A program made the position numbers and the translations under genes. A DNA stretch of 64,000 bases from Acinetobacter shaoyimingii (lineage in GTDB: Bacteria; Pseudomonadota; Gammaproteobacteria; Pseudomonadales; Moraxellaceae). The notes under the pieces were generated by a model. It was given only the letters and a program-made list of their open reading frames with translations, did no database searches and had not been told where the DNA came from. The DNA lies in the NCBI RefSeq assembly GCF_011578045.1, contig NZ_CP049801.1:992001-1056000 (forward strand), given 5' to 3'. Shown here one piece after another: positions 18,401-27,047 of this stretch (position 1 is the stretch's first letter; each line of letters opens with the position of its first letter).

Positions 18401-19315
18401 ATGTCGTTAAATGAGGAAAGACTTACTCATCTCAAACAGCTCGAAGCTGAGAGTATTCATATCATCCGCGAAGTTGCTGCCGAGTTTGAAAATCCGGTCA
18501 TGCTGTATTCAATTGGTAAAGATTCAGCAGTCATGCTCCATCTTGCGCTCAAAGCGTTCTACCCAGCGAAACTTCCATTCCCACTGTTGCATGTCGATAC
18601 AGGCTGGAAGTTCAAAGACATGATCAAATTCCGCGACAACATGGCAAAAACCCATGGTTTCGATTTGATTGTACACCAGAACAAAGAGGGTAAAGATGCT
18701 GGGATCAATCCATTTGATCACGGTAGTTCTAAATATACGGACATCATGAAAACTCAAGGCTTAAAACAAGCTTTGGATAAATACAAGTTCGATGCTGCCT
18801 TTGGTGGCGCACGTCGTGATGAAGAAAAATCACGTGCCAAAGAACGTGTCTATTCATTCCGTGATACCAAACACCGTTGGGATCCGAAAAACCAACGTCC
18901 TGAACTTTGGAATCTTTACAACGGTAAAGTGAACAAAGGCGAAAGTATTCGTGTATTCCCATTGTCAAACTGGACTGAGCTTGATATTTGGCAATACATC
19001 TACTTGGAAAGCATTCCACTGGTACCTTTATACTTGGCTGCAGAACGTCCTGTGGTTGAGCGTAGCGGTACACTGATTATGGTGGATGATGAGCGTATGC
19101 CTTTGAAAGATGGTGAAGTTCCACAAATGAAATCGGTTCGTTTCCGTACTTTAGGTTGTTACCCGTTAACAGGTGCAGTTGAATCAACTGCCAATACCTT
19201 GCCGGAAATTATTCAAGAGATGCTCTTGGCAACCAGCTCAGAACGTCAAGGTCGTATGATTGACCATGATGAAGCAGGTTCGATGGAGAAGAAGAAGCAA
19301 GAGGGTTACTTCTAG
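18401..19315 (+). CDS. cysD: Sulfate adenylyltransferase subunit 2
   Basis: CysD is the catalytic ATP-pyrophosphatase half of ATP sulfurylase: with CysN it makes adenylylsulfate (APS) from ATP and sulfate, the first step of assimilatory sulfate reduction. The 304-residue protein has the PP-loop [16 protein letters not shown], then [26 protein letters not shown] and [14 protein letters not shown], all diagnostic of CysD. The frame is open from a GTG at 18392; the ATG at 18401 is chosen because the protein then begins MSLNEERL as in orthologues. It is separated from cysN by 150 bp holding a palindromic repeat element. Confidence 0.96.
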   Translation: MSLNEERLTHLKQLEAESIHIIREVAAEFENPVMLYSIGKDSAVMLHLALKAFYPAKLPFPLLHVDTGWKFKDMIKFRDNMAKTHGFDLIVHQNKEGKDAGINPFDHGSSKYTDIMKTQGLKQALDKYKFDAAFGGARRDEEKSRAKERVYSFRDTKHRWDPKNQRPELWNLYNGKVNKGESIRVFPLSNWTELDIWQYIYLESIPLVPLYLAAERPVVERSGTLIMVDDERMPLKDGEVPQMKSVRFRTLGCYPLTGAVESTANTLPEIIQEMLLATSSERQGRMIDHDEAGSMEKKKQEGYF

Positions 19316-19321
19316 GCATCT

Positions 19322-19425
19322 TCAAAATCTTCCCCTAACCCCTTCTTTGATAAAGAAGGGGAACTCCTAAAAGAACGGAGTAAAGTCTCCCTTTACTAAA
19401 GGGAGATTTAGAGGGATTAGAAGAC
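19322..19425. repeat. REP-like palindromic element between cysD and cysN
   Basis: Two nested hairpins sit in the 150-bp gap: CCCCTTCTTT (19339-19348) with AAAGAAGGGG (19352-19361), and TCTCCCTTT (19386-19394) with AAAGGGAGA (19398-19406). The outer flanks tcttcccctaa and ttagagggattagaag are partly complementary, so the whole stretch could fold as one cruciform. It resembles C/G-tract repeats that I recall being scattered between genes in Acinetobacter genomes; this should be verified by copy number. It may stabilise cysD mRNA or attenuate read-through to cysN. Confidence 0.7.
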
Positions 19426-19465
19426 TAAGCAACCGATTTCTAAAGAATATGTGGAGTTTTGAGCA

Positions 19466-21082
19466 ATGTCTCATCAATCAGATTTAATTAGCCAAGACAT
19501 CTTGGCATATTTAAAACAGCACGAAAATAAAGACTTATTGCGTTTTTTAACTTGCGGTAATGTGGACGATGGTAAATCGACTTTAATTGGTCGTCTACTT
19601 TACGATTCAAAATTGATTTATGAAGATCAATTGCAAGCGGTAACACGTGACTCGAAAAAAGTCGGTACGACAGGTGATGCACCTGACTTGGCTTTACTTG
19701 TAGATGGTCTACAAGCAGAGCGTGAGCAAGGGATTACCATTGATGTAGCGTATCGTTATTTCTCAACAGAAAAACGTAAGTTCATCATTGCGGATACGCC
19801 AGGGCATGAGCAGTACACACGTAACATGGCAACAGGTGCATCTACCTGTGACCTTGCGATCATCTTGATTGATGCGCGTTATGGTGTGCAAACTCAAACT
19901 CGCCGTCATACTTATATTGCAAGCTTGCTGGGTATTAAGAACATTATTGTTGCAATCAACAAAATGGACTTGGTGGAATTCTCTGAAGCTCGCTTCAATG
20001 AAATTCAAGTCGACTATGCAAACTTCGTTGCACAGTTGGGCGACCGTAAACCATCGAACATCATCTTTACGCCAATTTCTGCGTTAAATGGTGACAACGT
20101 GGTGAACAAATCTGCAAATACACCGTGGTATACAGGCGAAACCTTAATGGGTACGCTTGAGTCGGTTGAAATTAACCGTGACACCGTGAAGCATGATTTC
20201 CGTTTCCCAGTGCAATATGTGAACCGTCCGAACCTCGACTTCCGTGGTTTTGCGGGTACTGTTGCGCTTGGTGAAGTGAAAGTGGGCGATGAGATTGTTG
20301 CATTACCTTCTGGTAAGAAATCGACGGTTAAAGAAATCGTCACCTTTGATGGTAACCTTGATCGTGCATTTGCAGGTCAAGCAGTGACATTGACGTTGAA
20401 TGATGAGATTGACGTATCACGTGGTAACGTGTTGATCCGTGCAGATCAAGGCATTCCAGCGATTTCTCGTTCAGTTCAAGCGACTGTGGTGTGGATGGCT
20501 GACCAACCACTTGTGATTGGCAAGTTGTACAACATCAAGATTGGTACACAAACTGTTCCTGCAAAAGTCACAGCGATTAACTTCCGTACCAATGTGAACA
20601 CGCTTGAACAAATGCAAGTGGATCACCTTGAGTTAAATGCGATTGCCAATGTAACTGTTGAATTTGATGCGCCAGTGGTATTTGACCGTTATCAAGACAG
20701 CCGTTATACAGGTTCGTTTATCTTCATTGATCGTTTAAACAATGTGACGATTGGTGCAGGTATGGTGGAAGCGTCTGTTGAATGGTCTGCGCATACAACT
20801 CCTGTAACTGCTGAAGATCGTGCTGCTCGTTTGGGTCAAAAACCTGCTGCGGTAACTGTGTCTGAAAAGGCATTGGAAAATGCGCAAGCGATTGAGAATT
20901 TGTTGCTTCAACAAGGTATTGTGGCAATTGCGAAGGCAGGTCTAGATGCTGCTCAAGTGGCATTGCTTCGTGAGACAGGTATTGTGGTTATCACAACTGT
21001 TGCTGAAGGGACTGATGTTACTTTTGCGGATGAGTCTGCTGAAGCATTGGCCGAGAAGATTGTGGAATTGGTTCGTCTGTAA
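19466..21082 (+). CDS. cysN: Sulfate adenylyltransferase subunit 1 (GTPase) with a degenerate C-terminal extension
   Basis: CysN is the EF-Tu-like GTPase that drives APS synthesis by CysD. G-motifs are [15 protein letters not shown] (P-loop), [17 protein letters not shown] (G3) and NKMD (G4), followed by two beta-barrel domains. The typical CysN core ends around residue 450. Here about 85 more residues follow, opening with [11 protein letters not shown], where CysNC fusion proteins have a similar linker leading into APS kinase. The extension has no P-loop and ends [12 protein letters not shown], like the last helix of APS kinase. I infer a decayed, catalytically dead kinase domain. A strong terminator follows at 21099. 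Confidence 0.95.
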   Translation: MSHQSDLISQDILAYLKQHENKDLLRFLTCGNVDDGKSTLIGRLLYDSKLIYEDQLQAVTRDSKKVGTTGDAPDLALLVDGLQAEREQGITIDVAYRYFSTEKRKFIIADTPGHEQYTRNMATGASTCDLAIILIDARYGVQTQTRRHTYIASLLGIKNIIVAINKMDLVEFSEARFNEIQVDYANFVAQLGDRKPSNIIFTPISALNGDNVVNKSANTPWYTGETLMGTLESVEINRDTVKHDFRFPVQYVNRPNLDFRGFAGTVALGEVKVGDEIVALPSGKKSTVKEIVTFDGNLDRAFAGQAVTLTLNDEIDVSRGNVLIRADQGIPAISRSVQATVVWMADQPLVIGKLYNIKIGTQTVPAKVTAINFRTNVNTLEQMQVDHLELNAIANVTVEFDAPVVFDRYQDSRYTGSFIFIDRLNNVTIGAGMVEASVEWSAHTTPVTAEDRAARLGQKPAAVTVSEKALENAQAIENLLLQQGIVAIAKAGLDAAQVALLRETGIVVITTVAEGTDVTFADESAEALAEKIVELVRL

Positions 21083-21098
21083 GAGTCTGAATTGATGT

Positions 21099-21130
21099 AA
21101 AAATCCACTTTTAATAAGTGGATTTTTTTT
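21099..21130 (+). terminator. Intrinsic terminator after cysN
   Basis: Stem AAAAATCCACTT (21099-21110) and AAGTGGATTTTT (21116-21127), loop TTAAT, followed by T-run. It insulates the FRG-DUF262 cassette from cysN transcription. Confidence 0.93.
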
Positions 21131-21161
21131 ATACAATAAAATTAAAAGTACCAAGATAAAT

Positions 21162-21926
21162 ATGAAGATGGAAATTTGTGAAATTGAAAAATTAAGTGAA
21201 TTTATAGCCTATTTAGAAGATTTACCTAGGAATTATTCTTTATCAAGAGGTCAATCTAAAAGCTATACATTATTGCCTAGTGCGTTTAGATACGATGAAA
21301 ATGGTAATAGATTATTTAGGAAAATAGATATTAAAAGGTTTTTGGATGATTTTAAGGTAAATTCTCATCCTTATATAACAAATGTAAATTTTCTAAAGCA
21401 TGATAATGAATGGATGATTTATGCCCAACATTATGGAATTCCAACAAGATTATTAGATTTCACATATTCTCATATCATCTCTCTAATGTTTGCATTAGAA
21501 AATTCATTTAATGAAAGAGAACCTGAAAATGGGGTTATTTGGTTTTTAGATCCTTGCGCTTTAAATTTGCAGGGTACTGATGGTTCAAGTAAGAAGGTTT
21601 TAAATTTAGCTGATAATGCACAAGAAATTGATCAGGCGACTACGCCAGTAGTAGTTACTTGTCATAAAATACATGAACGAATTAATGCTCAAAATGGGCT
21701 TTTTGTTTATTTTCAAGAAGAAAATAATCAGCCATTAGAAGATATAGCAAATCAAAATGTTTTAAAAAAATTAGTAATAAATAAAGAAAGTAAAAAAGAT
21801 ATCTTAAAGTCATTATCGTCACTAGGTATTGGTTATTCATCCATATATCCTGAGCTTTCATCGGTTTCAAAAGATATTATGCTGAAAAGAAATATTGAAG
21901 AATATTTAAAAGGAATGGAGGAATAA
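21162..21926 (+). CDS. FRG domain-containing protein
   Basis: The 254-residue protein carries an FRG domain: SLSRGQSKSYTLLPSAFR (residues 26-43, with the F/S-R-G core), then AQHYGIPTRLLDFTYS (88-103) and a helix ISLMFALE (106-113), the usual order of conserved blocks. FRG domains are of unknown biochemical function and occur repeatedly in accessory loci. No signal peptide or membrane segment is present. Base composition is visibly more AT-rich than in cysN. The stop codon TAA is followed directly by the ATG of the DUF262 gene, whose GGAGG site lies inside the FRG gene, so the two proteins are made together. An ATG at 21168 is an alternative start. Function unknown; a defence role is inference. 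Confidence 0.85.
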   Translation: MKMEICEIEKLSEFIAYLEDLPRNYSLSRGQSKSYTLLPSAFRYDENGNRLFRKIDIKRFLDDFKVNSHPYITNVNFLKHDNEWMIYAQHYGIPTRLLDFTYSHIISLMFALENSFNEREPENGVIWFLDPCALNLQGTDGSSKKVLNLADNAQEIDQATTPVVVTCHKIHERINAQNGLFVYFQEENNQPLEDIANQNVLKKLVINKESKKDILKSLSSLGIGYSSIYPELSSVSKDIMLKRNIEEYLKGMEE

Positions 21927-23186
21927 ATGAATTTTCCAAAAATTGATCCAAAGGATAGAAATAGCTCAATTCGAGATTTAAATAAACAAATTAAACATGG
22001 ATTAAGACTTCAAGAATTAACCAATAAGGATATAGAAGAGCTGTCAGAAGATGAAAGGTTTGATTATGTAGATGCCATTATTGTTCAACCCGATTATCAG
22101 CGTGAATATAGATATACTATTGCTGATGAAAGCTTATTAGTAGAATCTATTATAGTGGGTATTCCTGTTCCGCCCATATTTTTGGCTAATACACGTTTTT
22201 TAGGAATTCAGGTTCTGAATGTGGTTGATGGGCAACATAGACTGACAGCATTTTATAGATATATTAATAATGAGTTTAAATTACAAGGGTTGAAGTTATG
22301 TGCTGACTTAAATGATAAATATTTCAAAGATTTAGAGTCTGAAATTAAAGAAAAAATTATTTCAGCAAATATTCAACAAATTATTTTTAAAGAATTTCCT
22401 GGTAAAGTTTTTGAGTTGGAGATTTTTAATAGATACAACAAAGGGACAAAACCACTTACACCACAGGAAATTCGTAATGCTGTATATGGATCAAAGTTTA
22501 ACTCGTATGTTAATAGCTTTTCAAAGATGATTTGTACGCAAGTATCTGATTTCGATATTTACACACGTGATGAGTTAAAAAAATTAGGTGTAATATATAA
22601 TGCCACTCAAGATAGATTTTTAAAGAAAAAAATACAAGAAAGTATCTTTGTCATTTTTAATATTCTTGAGTTTGGGTTTAGTGATCAATTAAAAAAATCC
22701 CCCCAATATGCTGATTCATATATGAAGCAAAAAGCTGAATTTGAAGATGAATTGAATAAATTGGAATTAGAGTATGAAACTAAGTCTGTTAATTCTGATG
22801 TAACTCAAATAGAAGTAAAAAGAGAAGAAAAAAAAATCGCGATCGATAAAAATTTTAATATTATGAAAGAATATTTTCGGCAGTTTAATGATTTAGTACT
22901 CAAAATTAATGAAAAAGTAGAATATCCCTTCTCAAGAGAAATTTATGGAATTTCGAGTCGAAATTATAAATTTCAAATTTCTATTGCAATGATATTAGCT
23001 GGATTGGTGAATAAACTGTTAACAACTGGCGAAAGTGTTGAAAATTTAAAAAATATTGATGCATTGACAAAATATTTGAGCGATCTATTAGGAAATTCTT
23101 ATTTAGAAGATTCTGAATACAATGCTTCATCAACAAATTATGTAGAACTTACTAGATTGATTGAAAATTGGATATTTCTAAGATAG
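21927..23186 (+). CDS. DUF262 (GmrS/ParB-like) domain-containing protein
   Basis: The 419-residue protein has an N-terminal DUF262 domain: VQPDYQREY (53-61), LLVESIIVGIPVPPIFLA (70-87), VVDGQHRLTAFYRY (99-112; the DGQxR motif) and a later block FNRYNKGTKPLTPQEIRNA. DUF262 is the ParB-fold NTP-using domain of GmrSD type IV restriction enzymes and related proteins. The C-terminal 200 residues contain a charged, probably coiled-coil stretch (about 270-310) and helices; I see no DUF1524/HNH nuclease motif, so this is not a complete GmrSD. It is preceded without spacing by the FRG gene and followed after 60 bp by an unrelated core-type gene. The pair is a compact accessory cassette. Confidence 0.87.
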   Translation: MNFPKIDPKDRNSSIRDLNKQIKHGLRLQELTNKDIEELSEDERFDYVDAIIVQPDYQREYRYTIADESLLVESIIVGIPVPPIFLANTRFLGIQVLNVVDGQHRLTAFYRYINNEFKLQGLKLCADLNDKYFKDLESEIKEKIISANIQQIIFKEFPGKVFELEIFNRYNKGTKPLTPQEIRNAVYGSKFNSYVNSFSKMICTQVSDFDIYTRDELKKLGVIYNATQDRFLKKKIQESIFVIFNILEFGFSDQLKKSPQYADSYMKQKAEFEDELNKLELEYETKSVNSDVTQIEVKREEKKIAIDKNFNIMKEYFRQFNDLVLKINEKVEYPFSREIYGISSRNYKFQISIAMILAGLVNKLLTTGESVENLKNIDALTKYLSDLLGNSYLEDSEYNASSTNYVELTRLIENWIFLR

Positions 23187-23246
23187 TTGTCGAAAACCAG
23201 TTAACCTTAATTTAGATAATGACATTAAGAAGTAAAGAATAATTTA

Positions 23247-24140
23247 ATGCAAAAACCATATAACTCCATCTTCAACCCAAAAGCCTTTCAAAACCAAGTC
23301 ATCATCATTACAGGTGGTGGCTCAGGCATTGGACGCTGTACCGCACATGAACTTACTTCACTTGGCGCACAAGTCATCATCACAGGACGTACCCAAGAAA
23401 AACTCGACAAAGTCGTGGCGGAAATTACTGAAGATGGTGGTAAAGCCTACGCTATAACCTGTGATAATCGAGATGAAAGCCAAGTCAAAGCCATGATTGC
23501 TGAGGTGATTGAAAAATTTGGAAGACTGGATGGCTTGGTGAATAACGCAGGTGGACAATTTCCTGCCCATTTAGAAAAAATCTCTGCCAATGGTTTTGAT
23601 GCGGTGATCAAAAATAACTTGCATGCGACTTTTTACCTCATGCGAGAAGCCTATAACCAGTGGATGGAACAGCATGGCGGAAGCATCGTCAATATGACCG
23701 CTGACATGTGGGGAGGAATGCCAAACATGGGACATTCAGGCGCAGCTCGGGCAGGGGTGGATAACCTGACCAAAACCGCTGCTGTTGAGTGGGGGAAATC
23801 AGGTGTACGGGTCAATGCCGTTGCCCCAGGTTGGATACTCTCATCAGGCATGGATACCTATACAGGAGACATGGCGGAAAAAGTCATTCCAAGCATGGCA
23901 CAACACGTTCCACTACAACGTATGGGGACTGAGTCTGAAGTGTCATCGGCGATAGTCTACTTACTTTCAGAAGCATCAAAATTTATCTCTGGTGTGACTA
24001 TTCGAATCGATGGTGGGGCATCTTTAGGTACTCGAATATTCCCATTATCTACTGCAAAAAATAATGAAGCTTATAATGGCTTTCATCGTTCATTTCTTCC
24101 CAATGTTGTACAAGGTCTTAAAGAAAACAAAGATGAATGA
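23247..24140 (+). CDS. SDR family oxidoreductase, PECR-like (trans-2-enoyl-CoA reductase type)
   Basis: The 297-residue short-chain dehydrogenase has the nucleotide-binding TGGGSGIGR and the NNAGG motif. In place of the classical YxxxK it has GHSGAARAGVDNLTK, a block shared with mammalian peroxisomal trans-2-enoyl-CoA reductase (PECR), followed by VNAVAPGWI. PECR-type enzymes reduce trans-2-enoyl-CoA with NADPH; whether this one does so is inference. The C-terminal tail after DGGASLGTR is about 40 residues longer than in minimal SDRs. It lies just after the FRG-DUF262 cassette but its base composition and family are those of a core gene. Confidence 0.85.
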   Translation: MQKPYNSIFNPKAFQNQVIIITGGGSGIGRCTAHELTSLGAQVIITGRTQEKLDKVVAEITEDGGKAYAITCDNRDESQVKAMIAEVIEKFGRLDGLVNNAGGQFPAHLEKISANGFDAVIKNNLHATFYLMREAYNQWMEQHGGSIVNMTADMWGGMPNMGHSGAARAGVDNLTKTAAVEWGKSGVRVNAVAPGWILSSGMDTYTGDMAEKVIPSMAQHVPLQRMGTESEVSSAIVYLLSEASKFISGVTIRIDGGASLGTRIFPLSTAKNNEAYNGFHRSFLPNVVQGLKENKDE

Positions 24141-24271
24141 TGAAATAAGAAAATGGAAAGCTTAAATTTACTGATTCATTGAACTGTTTGATTGAATATT
24201 AAACATTTGTGTTTTGGTTGATATTTCACATAAACCATTTCCCATTAAAATAGATGAATGGGGGATTATTT

Positions 24272-24544
24272 GTGAAAAAAATATTATTTTTAATGGCTTT
24301 ATCTTGTTTCGCACAAGCTGAAGCAAAATCGAACAGTCAAAATACAGAAGCAATCAAGCAAAAAATTATTCAAGAATCCATTGAAAACTATTCTGGAAAT
24401 TGTCCCTGCCCATACAATACGGCCCGTAATGGAAGTCGTTGTGGTAAACGCAGTGCATACAGCCGTGTAGGCGGTCAAACGCCAGTGTGTTATCCAGAAG
24501 ATGTGACCGATGCGATGATTAAAGCTTATCGTGCAAGAAAATGA
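24272..24544 (+). CDS. Small secreted cysteine-containing protein
   Basis: A 90-residue protein with a short signal peptide (KKILFLMALSCFAQAEA) and a mature part whose core is GNCPCPYNTARNGSRCG, followed by SAYSRVGGQTPVCYPEDV. Four cysteines suggest two disulfides or a metal site. Similar small CPCPYN-type proteins occur in other proteobacteria, but I know no function. The start is taken as GTG at 24272 because GGGGGA lies seven bases upstream; an in-frame ATG at 24254 would add six residues before the signal peptide. Confidence 0.78.
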   Translation: MKKILFLMALSCFAQAEAKSNSQNTEAIKQKIIQESIENYSGNCPCPYNTARNGSRCGKRSAYSRVGGQTPVCYPEDVTDAMIKAYRARK

Positions 24545-24610
24545 TCAATTTTTAAACAATGAGTATTTATGAATGAATGGCGTAGAAAAATAATAAAGTA
24601 TTACTCAGAC

Positions 24611-25429
24611 TCATTTAAAGAGTTGTGATGATATCAACTGATATTCATGTTGAATCATGCCGAGTAATTCAATCGATTTGATCAGACGCAGACCATCTTT
24701 ACCCAATTTTTCAGGCTTAAATTTTGCAATCCATTGGATTTTGCCAGCCACACGACTGACTTCAGCAAAGGATTGCGAATGCCCAGCCAACACTTGAGTA
24801 ATAAGCAAACTGGCTTGAGCTAATTCATCGCGATTGAAATAAGCCGCTGTCGAAAAAATAAAACATAACCAATCACGTGATTGACATTGTTCAATAGTGA
24901 GCACTGCAGCAGGGTCGGTTTCAAAATCTATAAAGGTGAGGTTTTGATCTTGATCAATCAATATATTCCGCGCAAAAGCTTCACTCAAATAAGCCCGTTG
25001 TAGATGAGTTTGCTGTAACGCTTGAATAGCTTTACGATACACATCTAAACGCTGTGCAGTGGTCTTTTGCTTTTTTAAAGTGAGACCTAATTCAGCACAC
25101 TGTTCATTGGGTGGAGCTGCATCGCTGATCAGAAAAGCATCATGATCTTGCGCTAATATTTGAGGAACACGAATATGCTGAGTATGTAACTGAATTAGAC
25201 GTTGAATCTCGCAAGCAATGGCAACATCACCACCAAAATTTGGAATAGGTGAAAGTACTTCCAAACGAAGGAGTTTCGAGGCCCATCTTAAAGGTAAGTA
25301 AATCCAAGTCGAATGACGTTTCGACGCTTTTTTTAACCATACTTTATGACCTTGAATCAGATAACTCTGAACTGATTTCGTTTGTACGGTTTTCTTTTTA
25401 GCTAAGAATGTTGAATATGCTGTGGTCAT
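24611..25429 (-). CDS. Protein kinase-like / LPS-kinase-like protein
   Basis: The 272-residue protein looks like a small atypical kinase of the BUD32/InaA/Kdo-kinase group. Residues AFARNILIDQDQNLTFIDFETDP match a catalytic loop (HxxN-type, here ARNIL with N) followed by the metal-binding DF[D/E] segment. The N-terminal half has an ATP-lobe-like stretch with lysines (HKVWLKKASK) and the acidic EIQRLIQLH helix. No membrane segment is present. Related proteins phosphorylate lipopolysaccharide core sugars or are of unknown function. It is monocistronic and its substrate cannot be named. The catalytic His-Arg-Asp triad is not intact, so activity is uncertain. Confidence 0.65.
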   Translation of the reverse strand: MTTAYSTFLAKKKTVQTKSVQSYLIQGHKVWLKKASKRHSTWIYLPLRWASKLLRLEVLSPIPNFGGDVAIACEIQRLIQLHTQHIRVPQILAQDHDAFLISDAAPPNEQCAELGLTLKKQKTTAQRLDVYRKAIQALQQTHLQRAYLSEAFARNILIDQDQNLTFIDFETDPAAVLTIEQCQSRDWLCFIFSTAAYFNRDELAQASLLITQVLAGHSQSFAEVSRVAGKIQWIAKFKPEKLGKDGLRLIKSIELLGMIQHEYQLISSQLFK

Positions 25430-25742
25430 TGAATATTCTTCTATTTATAGATTTAATTTTTCGCTATTTTAGCATCTGGCTTAATCAAGTATATAGCAAA
25501 TCTAAACCATACAAATTTAATCATGATTTGTATAAGAATCTGAGTTAAATAAAATATTTAAATATCGATTTGATAAATATCATGTTTTATAAAGATGAAA
25601 GAAGGCGTGTGTTGTAAATAAGAAGGTATTTTCTATAAATAATTTGATGTGTGTTTTTTTTGTTTCTTTAAAGTTGCTTGATGAATTCAAGCAACTTTAA
25701 TATCGGGTTAAAATATTGAATAAAAATTGATTTATAAGTGGT
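25430..25742. other. AT-rich intergenic region with an 11-bp inverted repeat
   Basis: Just over 300 bp without a gene. It contains perfect arms AAAGTTGCTTG (25670-25680) and CAAGCAACTTT (25688-25698) with a seven-base loop. Neither strand has a good T-run after the stem, so it may be a weak terminator of the lipoprotein gene whose stop lies 45 bp away. Confidence 0.6.
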
Positions 25743-26606
25743 TTAGCTTGTTGGTTGTTTCGCTTTCATATATTCAACCACGACATCAAGCACGAATTCC
25801 TGACATGCTTCACCTGTACCTGCATCATATGCACCGCCATTGGTGATGTTATTTGAAAGTACCCGAATACCGAGAAAAGGAACGTTAAATTGTGCTGCAA
25901 TTTGTGCAACCGATGCGCCTTCCATTTCTTCGGCAGAAGTTCCATAATTTTGGTGGAAAAAAGCAATGCGATCTAACTCATTATTCCAAACATCTGCAGC
26001 GCCCAATGTGCCTTCAACAACTTGACCTTTTTTATAGTTGAGTTTGGCTTTTTGTGCTGCTGCGAGTAAACCAGCATCACCTTCAAATTTACGGATGGCA
26101 ATTGGTTCAGGATCGGACTCATCTTCAGGAAAAACATCAAAAGCTTCAGTCCAATTTAATGCATTGGACCCACCACCCACAGGTAATTGTGGTGTTCTAA
26201 AAGCACCAATATTGGTGGTGTATTTACCCAAAACAATATCATAGACATTTAATGCAGGGTCATGACCACCTGATGTACCTTGGTTAATAATCGCAACTGG
26301 GTTGTAGCGGGTGATCGCAATGGTTGTCGCAGCAGCAGAATTGCTCATGCCCATACGAGTTTTAGAAATAATGACGGGATAACCTTGATAAGTGCCTTTC
26401 CAAAATTTCCAACCACCAACGGTTTCAACCGTGGTATCACTGAGTTTAGCTGCCAAACTTTCAGTTTCTATAGGCAGTGCACCTTGAATCACAATAGGTT
26501 GTAGATTTTTCTTCGAATCCGTTTGTTGCGCTTTGTCGTCATCATTGCATCCCGCTAATGCGATGATGCCAAAGGCACAAATCGTGGTCATTATTTTCTT
26601 AAACAT
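25743..26606 (-). CDS. Lipoprotein of the MTA/SAH nucleosidase (phosphorylase) family
   Basis: The 287-residue protein starts with a lipoprotein signal peptide whose lipobox is ALAGC (Cys about residue 20), so it is predicted to be exported and lipid-anchored. The mature part has the nucleoside phosphorylase/nucleosidase fold: VIISKTRMGMSNSAAATT, IINQGTSGGHDP and the purine-ribose motif EMEGASVAQIAAQF followed by LGIRVLSNN, as in 5'-methylthioadenosine/S-adenosylhomocysteine nucleosidases (E-M-E-G). Cytoplasmic MtnN enzymes are about 230 residues and have no signal; this one appears to act in the periplasm, on an unknown nucleoside. AAGGAT precedes the ATG. It is monocistronic. Confidence 0.85.
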   Translation of the reverse strand: MFKKIMTTICAFGIIALAGCNDDDKAQQTDSKKNLQPIVIQGALPIETESLAAKLSDTTVETVGGWKFWKGTYQGYPVIISKTRMGMSNSAAATTIAITRYNPVAIINQGTSGGHDPALNVYDIVLGKYTTNIGAFRTPQLPVGGGSNALNWTEAFDVFPEDESDPEPIAIRKFEGDAGLLAAAQKAKLNYKKGQVVEGTLGAADVWNNELDRIAFFHQNYGTSAEEMEGASVAQIAAQFNVPFLGIRVLSNNITNGGAYDAGTGEACQEFVLDVVVEYMKAKQPTS

Positions 26607-27047
26607 CGTTTCAATCCTTAAATCATAAAATCAGGCTAGCGTATTCGGGTGTTTATGAATTCATATTGTTTTGATTTGGAGCATTACATTAAAAAATGAT
26701 CATTAAAATTTGTTTTCTGCTATATGGGCGCAAAATTTTCATCTAAGAAAGCAAAGTATAGTCTTGGCCAAGAATGTTATTCTAAATACATACCATAAAA
26801 TATATAAATTATTGATTAATTTATTTATTTTAAATCGATTTAATTTCTTTTATATAAGTGTAGAGCTTAAGATAAAAGTTGAAATGTTACTGGTTCACAT
26901 GTCAAAAACTCAATATTCAGAAGCTTAATAAAAAAAAGTAAGACCCCAGCGAACCGCGGTCTTACTTATTTAAGACATAAGTCATTTAATAAATTAAAGA
27001 ATTAATTTACGAAAGGGACTGTAATGTATTAAAGCTGTGGCTTGTAT
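26607..27047. other. AT-rich intergenic region
   Basis: About 440 bp with very low GC. Apart from the terminator near 26936-26967 nothing firm is seen. A 72-codon plus-strand open frame at 26710-26928 is Ile/Leu/Asn/Lys-rich, as expected from random AT-rich DNA, and is not called. Confidence 0.6.
26930..26967 (-). terminator. Terminator of the Cys/Pro-rich peptide gene
   Basis: Arms AAGTAAGACC (26936-26945) and GGTCTTACTT (26958-26967). Read on the minus strand the hairpin ends in a run of eight T, 80 bp after the stop of the peptide gene at 27048. Confidence 0.85.

Noticed and set aside
21927..23186. Complete GmrSD restriction system
   Set aside because: Only the DUF262 part is recognisable; no DUF1524/HNH motif is seen in this protein or its partner.
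23247..24140. PECR-like SDR as a third member of the FRG-DUF262 cassette
   Set aside because: It is separated by 60 bp, its base composition is that of the core genome, and it belongs to a metabolic family.
26710..26928. 72-codon plus-strand open frame in an AT-rich gap
   Set aside because: Composition is Ile/Leu/Asn/Lys/Phe-rich as expected from chance in AT-rich DNA, there is no ribosome binding site, and no recognisable motif.
26936..26967. tRNA-like segment ACCGCGGTTCGCTGGGGTC (minus strand) resembling a T-arm
   Set aside because: No anticodon or D-arm and no CCA end are present around it; the arms and the T-run show an intrinsic terminator.
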